64,000 bases of DNA from Boswellia sacra. Taxonomy: Eukaryota; Streptophyta; Magnoliopsida; Sapindales; Burseraceae. The stretch covers positions 20,318 to 84,317 of the forward strand of contig SNVD02013846.1 in NCBI GenBank assembly GCA_013180625.2, written 5' to 3'. Shown piece by piece: positions 59,151 to 64,000 of this stretch. Within the stretch, counting starts at the first letter, position 1. Each line of letters starts with the position of its first letter. The translations under genes were made by a program, and so were the position numbers. A model generated the notes under the pieces. It had not been told where the DNA came from. It searched no databases and saw only the letters and a list, made by a program, of their open reading frames with translations.

Positions 59151-60120
59151 TCCAGGTACGTTCATCATTCCATGCACCATTGGTAATACCAAGTTTGAAA
59201 GAGCTATATTAGATTTAGGAGCATCTATTAATGTCATGCCATATTCTATTTATGCTTCTTTAAATCTTGGACCTTTTGCGAAAACTGGTATTACCATTCA
59301 GTTTGCTGATCATTTTAATGCATATCGCAAAAGAGTTGTGGAAGATGTGCTTGTGCAGGTGAATCAATTGGTTTTTCCAGCAGACTTCTATGTCCTTAAA
59401 ATAGAGGATGAGACATCTCCTAATCCAACACCGATTCTTTTAGGGAGGCCATTCTCGAAAACTGCTAGAATCAAGATTGATGTTCATTATGGCACTTTGA
59501 CCATAGAGTTTGATGGCAAGGTGATATGTTTTAATATTTTTGAGAAAATGAGGTACTCTAATGACTTACATTCTGTTTTTGCAGTTGACGTTATTGATTA
59601 TTTGCCACAACAATGTTTTGAGTTAACTCGCAAGAATGGAGTGGATGTTGCTATTAGTGAACACATAAGGATAGAAAGTTTCAAAGAACCAAGAAAGCTG
59701 ATACAAGTGTCTAAAGAAGTGGAGGAAGCTGTGACAAGCTTGGATGAGACTATAGCTATCACCACAAATAGGTATGATGTTTCGTACATTGAATTGCCTT
59801 TATCTAATGAGAAACTTCTTCCTTCTGTGATGAAAGCCAATACCTTGGAGCTTAAGTCACTTCCAGATCATTTGAATTATGGATTCTTGGGTGAGAATGA
59901 TACTTTGCGAGTTATAATGGAAATGGGCCTTGCACGAATACAAGAAGATAAACTCGTCCGAATACTTACAGATCACAAAATAGCTATTGAGTGGACAATT
60001 GTTGAAATCCAAGGCCCATCCATATGCATTGACCGTATCTTGTTAGAAGAGGGATCCAAGCCCATTAGAGAAGCACAACAGAAATTGGATCCTCCCATGA
60101 TGGAACCAACGTCGGGCTGA
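59088..60120 (+). pseudogene. Athila-like aspartic protease and truncated pol
   Basis: It continues gag in another frame after a G6 run at 59,095-59,100 that appears to have gained one G. The frame reads ENVSAVLQRKIPPKCKDPGT. The retropepsin has the lineage motif ILDLGASINVMPYSIY (DLGA in place of DTGA/DSGA) and a flap-like ILLGRPFSKTA. The segment between protease and RT follows, ending ILLEEGSKPIREAQQKLDPP, the usual lead-in to reverse transcriptase. Three codons later the frame leaves pol similarity and stops at 60,118. All polymerase and integrase domains are deleted. Confidence 0.88.
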
Positions 60121-60150
60121 GGACGTTAAACCAAGCGCTTATTGGGAGGC
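60105..60150 (+). other. Junction of RT start to post-pol sequence
   Basis: After CCTCCCATGATGGAA the sequence passes to CGTCGGGCTGAGGACGTTAA and then GCGCTTATTGGGAGGCAACC. From memory, the latter block lies downstream of integrase in Athila-type elements, so an internal deletion of roughly the whole polymerase region is inferred here. Confidence 0.6.
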
Positions 60151-60535
60151 AACCCAATGTTTTTGAAAAATAAAAAAAAAGAAGAAAAGAAAAATAAAAT
60201 GAGGTAATAATGATCGATTTTTGTGTCTCAAGGAGATTCCTTTCGTAGGCCATCAAATTGATCAGGTTTTATCTCTCTTTACCATTTGTCTCATTTGTTT
60301 TTATATTTTTTACTTGTTTTTGACTTTTGTTTGCTATTGTATTGTTATCTCTTTTATGTGTCTTTAGTTTCGTTTTTGCTCTTTCCTTTTCCTTTCTTTT
60401 GTTTAATTTGATTACTCTGTGCTTTGAGCTCATTTGTGCAGCAGCTTGTGGAAACATCCAAACGGAAGTTGAAGTCATTCGCCAAAGGTTTGAAATGTGC
60501 ATATCTTGGAGAAAAACAAACTCGATCGCATTATC
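60151..60535 (+). promoter_or_regulatory. T-rich tract with splice-acceptor-like CAG, then short exon-like block
   Basis: About 170 bases of T-rich DNA (60,265-60,425) end at TTTGTGCAG (60,432-60,440). A block to ATTATCG/GTAATATC (about 60,536) looks like an internal exon with acceptor and donor. One frame through it, AACGNIQTEVEVIRQRFEMC, stays open to a stop at 60,641 (its last part is MDADIFLSNLRKYFPSLPQN), but it has no upstream ATG and is not recognised. This may serve splicing of subgenomic RNAs for downstream ORFs. Confidence 0.35.
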
Positions 60536-60650
60536 GGTAATATCTCTTCTTTTCTCCTCTTCAATGGATGCCGATATCTTTCTGTCGAACCTTCGTAAAT
60601 ATTTTCCTTCACTTCCTCAAAATACTGTGTTTAAAATTTAGAAAGTACGG

Positions 60651-60962
60651 ATGACTAGACTTTGGGCATTGATGCTCCTAAATGTGCCTGCTGATATCCG
60701 ATGGCTTATCGAAGCCAAGGTGAGATTGTCCGGTGAGTCGGACATTAATCTCGCAAAATACATGCCTGGTTTAGGAAAAAGCTACTACGCCAAGAGGCGA
60801 AGAGCGAAAAGGTTACAAGTATGTTATAAATGTGCTAGATGGAATTGTAACCAGACTTGTCGTCCATTAGGTTTTGTGTCCAGGAATAGAGAAGATAAAC
60901 TTTCATTTATTAAGAATGGTTTGAGTAATGAGTCGCTGGATAATTTTTTGTTAACTCTCTAG
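60651..60962 (+). CDS. Carlavirus NABP-like cysteine-rich basic protein
   Basis: A 103-residue ORF with ATG at 60,651 and TAG stop. A hydrophobic, helical N-terminus (LWALMLLNVPADIRWLIEAK) leads to a basic stretch SYYAKRRRAKR at residues 44-54, followed directly by a compact zinc-finger-like set of cysteines at 58, 61, 66 and 70 (CYKCARWNCNQTC). A polar tail follows. The layout and the G-K-S-x-Y-A-K-R-R-R-A signature are those of the nucleic-acid-binding protein encoded at the 3' end of carlavirus genomes (Viral_NABP family), usually about 90-140 residues, which binds RNA/DNA and contributes to silencing suppression and gene regulation. Cysteine spacing is tighter than in the viral proteins as I recall them. 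After the TAG the frame stays open 37 more codons. Alternatives: an unrelated basic zinc-ribbon protein. Expression is unknown. Confidence 0.6.
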   Translation: MTRLWALMLLNVPADIRWLIEAKVRLSGESDINLAKYMPGLGKSYYAKRRRAKRLQVCYKCARWNCNQTCRPLGFVSRNREDKLSFIKNGLSNESLDNFLLTL

Positions 60963-61330
60963 TCACATTCTTGTGGACTTGTTCAGCGTGAATTGCTTAA
61001 TCTATGGACACAATTTCATGATGAATTGCAGTGTTATAGTCTAGGGAATCTGACTAAAACGACCCTGTTTGCCAGTTTATAAGAAAACTGGATGGGAAGC
61101 AAATCCCCGACTCATAGAAGGCGTTTTAGCCGTTACTGGACGTAAAACCAGAGGAAGATGTGAGCCACAATCACAACTACTTGTATATTTGAATGTGTGT
61201 TGTTGTCAAATTTTATTTCTTTCTTGTTTCGTTTGATCTGATTATCAATGTTGTTTTTTGTGTTGTTGTTGTTTGTTGATTTTGTTTGTTTTAATTTCAA
61301 GTTTTCTTTTTGACAAACCAGATGACTACC
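60963..61330 (+). other. Linker with second T-rich tract and acceptor-like CAG
   Basis: Frame +0 after the NABP stop stays open to 61,079 (HSCGLVQRELLNLWTQFHDE). T-rich DNA at 61,190-61,310 then ends TTTGACAAACCAG before ATGACTACCCC. The short ATG frame after it stops after four codons. It resembles the tract at 60,265-60,440. Confidence 0.4.
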
Positions 61331-61339
61331 CCATGATTT

Positions 61340-61600
61340 AAGCACACGTGGAAGACAAGTGTGGAGGTTTTGTCAACCTCCGCCGAAAGTATATCTTTAC
61401 TTTTCATGCTTCACGTGTGAGACAAGTGTGGCGGTTTTTTTTCAAACCCCACCGAAAGTTTATCTCCATTTTTCATGCACACGTGGGCGACAAGTGTGGA
61501 GGTTTTGTCAAACCCCACCGAAAGCACATCTATTTTTTCAAATCTCGGGGCGATAAATCTGCATCGAGCAACCCCCACCGAAATTATGTCCCCATGTGTC
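61340..61600 (+). repeat. Tandem repeats with G-boxes and small stem-loops
   Basis: Three full units and a diverged fourth. Each of the first three has a CACGTG G-box (61,345, 61,412 and 61,480), GACAAGTGTGG, a small inverted repeat (GTGGAGGTT/AACCTCCGC in unit 1; GTGG-GGTTT/AAACC-CCAC in units 2 and 3) and CACCGAAAG or CGCCGAAAG. A frame without ATG (61,348-61,608) runs through all units with PHRK-like repeats. Distances between CCGAAA sites are 69, 66 and 60, all multiples of three. It could be a promoter-like array for the LOG ORF downstream or a remnant coding repeat. Confidence 0.7.
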
Positions 61601-61733
61601 AAATTTGAGAGTTTAACGTGTGTATATATCCATGCTGCATATTTTGAAATGTCATTTCATAACCTGTCTTGCACTTGAATCGCATAATACCTAACGTGCA
61701 TCATTGTCTTACACAAGTTTAGAGCACTTGTAG

Positions 61734-62386
61734 AAATTGAGAAAACACCAATTCGGCGATTCCAAAATATATGCGTATTTTGTGGATCGCAATTTGGTAA
61801 AGATGGAGAGTTTACAACAGCAGCTCTTGATCTTGGTAGGACAATAGCTGCGAGGGGTATTCATTTGATTTATGGAGGGGGTAGTCTTGGGTTAATGGGG
61901 TGTGTGTCGACAGCTGCATCATTGGGAGGAAGTAAAGTTCTCGGCATTATCCCTAAACCATTAGCTGTGCGAGATATCATAGGCAACACAATGGGGGAAG
62001 AGTTACAGGTCTCTAGCTTGCATGAGCGTATTGCACATATGGTCATTAAATCTGATGCATTTATAGCTTTGCCCGGTGGTTATGGTACATTAGAGGAGAT
62101 AGTTCAAATCACCTCTTGGGCACAGCTAAACATCCATCGGAAACCCATTGGTTTGTTAAATGTCAATAATTTTTTTGATGTTTTGTTGTCTTTTCTTGAT
62201 CAAGCAGTAGAAAAAAACTTCATCTCACAGTCGGCGAGGCAAATCCTGGTTACAGCTTCAACTGCAGGGGAGTTAATTGACAAACTACAAGAATTCGTCT
62301 ATTCGTCTGATCCAACAACAGCTCGGATTGATTGGTTTGGAGAAGGCAATAAGAGGCGTAAACTGGATTTAACGCTCCATCTGTAA
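61734..62386 (+). CDS. LOG-like cytokinin riboside 5'-monophosphate phosphoribohydrolase
   Basis: An open frame from a stop at 61,685 to the TAA at 62,384 encodes a complete LOG domain: FQNICVFCGSQFGKDGEFTT, then LIYGGGSLGLMG (nucleotide-binding GGGxxGxMG), SLHERIAHMV (catalytic Arg), and AFIALPGGYGTLEEIVQITS (signature PGGxGTxxE). It continues SWAQLNIHRKPIGLLNVNNF to a tail RRKLDLTLHL, as in LOGL10-type plant proteins. LOG enzymes release active cytokinin bases from nucleotides in the cytosol. Plant LOG genes have several introns and this frame has none, so it is probably a reverse-transcribed copy. No in-frame ATG precedes the domain (the first is at 61,895, inside it), so translation needs a spliced leader, for example at TTGTAG (61,728-61,733), or a non-AUG start. 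All signature residues seen are intact. Confidence 0.8.
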
Positions 62387-62500
62387 TCTCTATCTGTTGG
62401 TTTGCTTTGTTTTCGTTTGCTTTCTGTTTATTGTGTTTATTTGAGTTTTTTTTATGTCATTTCTTTTTGAGTTTTTTTTCAGGTTGTTTCTTTCGTCCCA
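62387..62500 (+). other. Third T-rich tract with acceptor-like CAG
   Basis: Directly after the LOG stop is a T/G-rich stretch ending TTTTTTTTCAGGTTGTTTC (about 62,466-62,484), the same kind of block that precedes the NABP-like ORF and the G-box repeats. Confidence 0.35.
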
Positions 62501-62526
62501 GGTAATATTTTCTAATCTTGATTTTT

Positions 62527-62634
62527 AGAATGGTGGCTTAAAAAGTTTAAGTCCTCTTGAAACGCATTCTGGATCTCTTTAATCCAGAACGGCTGAATAA
62601 GGAGGCTAACCTTTAAACTTTTTAGACCCATTCT
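62527..62634 (+). ncRNA. Nested imperfect palindrome, possible structured RNA element
   Basis: Outer arms of about 24 bp (62,527-62,551, ending AAAAAGTTTAAG, and 62,611-62,634, starting CTTTAAACTTTTT) enclose an inner hairpin TTCTGGAT/ATCCAGAA (62,567-62,574 and 62,582-62,589). A partial second copy of the inner part (CTTGAAACGCATTCT then CTGAATAA) occurs at about 62,802-62,827, also preceded by GAGAATGG. As RNA this could fold into a long stem; function unknown. Confidence 0.4.
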
Positions 62635-62639
62635 ATCTG

Positions 62640-64000
62640 ACTTGTTTTTATTTGCTGGTTTGTTGGACTTTGTTATTTTATGAGTAAGTTTGGTTTTATG
62701 TAATTTAGAGTTGTTATGTGTTGTCTTTATTAGTTTCGATTCAAAAAGAGAAATTTGTGGAAAACAACTTGAGAATGGCAGAATATGGGGATTCTTGAAC
62801 CCTTGAAACGCATTCTCTCTGAATAAATCCGTAGTTTGTTTATTTCATGTTGTTTGAAGTGTCTTGTATCTTGTTTTGTTCTTTCATAATAAAGGTATAT
62901 AGGCTGGAACCCTTAAGTCTGCGGGCTACTGGTCCTAAGGATTGTTGAAATATACAATCTTGACTCAGGTGTAACAACGCCACTTACCTCTTTTCTTGCA
63001 TTTTGTGGGTCGATGATAAGATAATGATTGAATTAAGAATAACTCTTGGAAAATGATAAATGATGCATGGATCTGTGGGCTTGAAATGTTTATTGGTTTT
63101 CGCTTTGCTTTTGATTCCTTGCGCAACATTGAGCACTGAGCTATTATCACTGAGTTATTTGTTCACTTAGAGAAAGTTTATGTAATTTAAATGTTTCTTC
63201 AGATTTCAATGAATTCTAAACTTGTTTGATGGTCACTCGAGGCGAAATCCTAGACTGTGCAACATTGGGGAAATGATTTAGGCCATCTTTGGACCGTTTG
63301 AGCCTTAATCGCCAACCTTGACTGAAATTTGATCCCTAGTTACCCCTTTGAGCCTCTGTAAGCCTTTTTCTTTGTTAACTCACTAAAAGATTTCCTAACC
63401 TCAAATGAGTTTGTTCCAAACAGTTTTATCCCTTACCTATAAGCATGTAGATCATTCGCACTTACAATTTGAGCTATGTTCTGGTTTTGGAAGTTAGAGA
63501 GGTTGGATTGTGCCATTAGCATGCAGTGAGTTTTATTATTGTTTTGTAAAAAAAAAAAAATCTGTACTTATCTTCCACTTTACTTACACATTGAGGACAA
63601 TGTTGTTTGTTTAAGTGTGGTGGAGGGAAGTGTAATAAAAAAAAAAAGAAGAAAAAAAAAGAAAAAAAAAGAAGAAGAATAAGAGATCTATGCCCTTAAG
63701 TGTTCTTAAAAAGAATGAAACAACAAAGTATGAGGGTATAGTTTTCTTTTGTTTCTGCAAAAAAAAAAAAAAAAAAAAAAGATTGAGTGTTCTAAATAAG
63801 TTTGGGGGAGTAACCTGGTAAATTGAAATGAAGGTGTGTTATAGGGTTGAGCTCTACATAGTCTTGAATGATTTATGTGTTTGTGGGTGATTTGATCCAA
63901 AATATTATCCTTTATCATACCTTCACCCAAGCCAAACGTTACAAGCTTAATAAAGTCCTACTTGATCCTTGGGTTTGTGCATGTCTACATTAGTGGAGAG
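62640..64000 (+). other. 3' non-coding region of Athila-like element
   Basis: No coding frame is recognisable. The text around GAGCCTTAATCGCCAACC and CCCTTTGAGCCTCTGTAAGC (63,300-63,360), the long A/G-rich runs at 63,637-63,680 and 63,759-63,780, and GTTTGGGGGAG (63,800-63,810) are typical of the region before the 3' LTR in Athila-type elements. The 3' LTR itself has not begun by 64,000. Confidence 0.6.

Larger units (their letters stand above)
55797..64000 (+). mobile_element. Athila-like non-autonomous retrotransposon with NABP-like and LOG cargo (3' end outside window)
   Basis: It inserts into the copia RNase H start. Order: LTR (55,797-57,219), tRNA-Asp primer site, gag, protease, truncated pol, NABP-like ORF, G-box tandem repeats, LOG-like ORF, 3' non-coding DNA with long purine tracts. 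The leader and gag-protease (FHVVCSSMKPTGVSEEQIKL; ILDLGASINVMP) are those of the Athila lineage. There is no reverse transcriptase, RNase H or integrase, so movement would need enzymes from a relative. The 3' LTR should begin TGATAAGTGTC and lies past 64,000. The element is therefore longer than 8.2 kb. Confidence 0.85.

Noticed and set aside
60121..61730. Searched for reverse transcriptase, RNase H or integrase blocks after protease
   Set aside because: No YxDD, RNase H or HHCC/DDE motifs were seen in any frame, so a polymerase is absent rather than overlooked in another frame.
63706..63930. 74-codon minus-strand ORF
   Set aside because: It reads through a poly-A/T tract in retrotransposon 3' non-coding DNA.

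Overview
This is a gene-poor, transposon-dense, AT-rich stretch of a flowering-plant nuclear genome, probably a eudicot. The evidence is plant Ty3/gypsy and Ty1/copia elements with plant-type primer sites, a Kaonashi-type MULE with a Ulp1 protease, CACTA, hAT and Harbinger-like elements, a piece of a CC-NBS-LRR resistance gene, and spliced host-gene remnants. Species cannot be resolved from the sequence. I see no bacterial-style genes, rRNA, functional tRNA or CRISPR array. Boundaries quoted to the base rest on terminal motifs plus target-site duplications (TSDs) that I read directly. Family names come from motif recognition without database searches.

Layout. 1-2754: minus-strand gypsy element (gag fragment, primer site, LTR). 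2.8-3.9 kb: two head-to-head tRNA-derived SINE-like repeats around an A-rich tandem repeat. 4.7-17.0 kb: degraded host gene copy A, split by an hAT MITE (TSD GAAGATGG) and by a 9.3-kb non-coding, large-LTR retrotransposon (TSD GTCTC). 18-24 kb: copia-like gag-only element carrying a CACTA element (TSD GAA). 24,267-36,876: a 12.6-kb Kaonashi-like MULE (9-bp TSD AAAAATATA) with a DUF1985/Ulp1 protease gene on plus and a MuDR transposase on minus, both decayed, plus a nested hAT element with an internal ~470-bp satellite. 38.5-39.5 kb: a relative of that MULE. 39.5-43.6 kb: host gene copy B, a paralogue of copy A, also a pseudogene. 44.0-45.6 kb: Harbinger-like element. 46.7-49.9 kb: decayed ZMYM1-type hAT transposase carrying a tandem array of Mutator-type MITEs. 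50.1-50.8 kb: another hAT MITE. 51.3-51.7 kb: CNL resistance-gene fragment, interrupted by a Tork/TNT1-like copia element, itself interrupted at 55,797 by an Athila-like element that runs past the window end.

The most unusual object is that last element (55,797 to beyond 64,000). It has a 1,423-bp TGAT...ATCA LTR, a tRNA-Asp primer site, gag and protease, but reverse transcriptase, RNase H and integrase are missing. The pol frame stops just inside the start of RT and joins directly to sequence that normally follows pol in this group. Where Athila elements usually have an env-like gene, this one carries (i) a 103-codon ORF resembling the cysteine-rich nucleic-acid-binding protein (NABP) at the 3' end of carlavirus genomes and (ii) an uninterrupted LOG-type cytokinin-activating enzyme domain with its signature motifs intact. 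T-rich tracts ending in CAG precede these cargo segments, and a G-box-containing tandem repeat lies upstream of LOG. Gag and protease are frameshifted while the two cargo frames are open. If confirmed, this is a non-autonomous retrotransposon carrying a virus-derived gene and a host hormone gene together.
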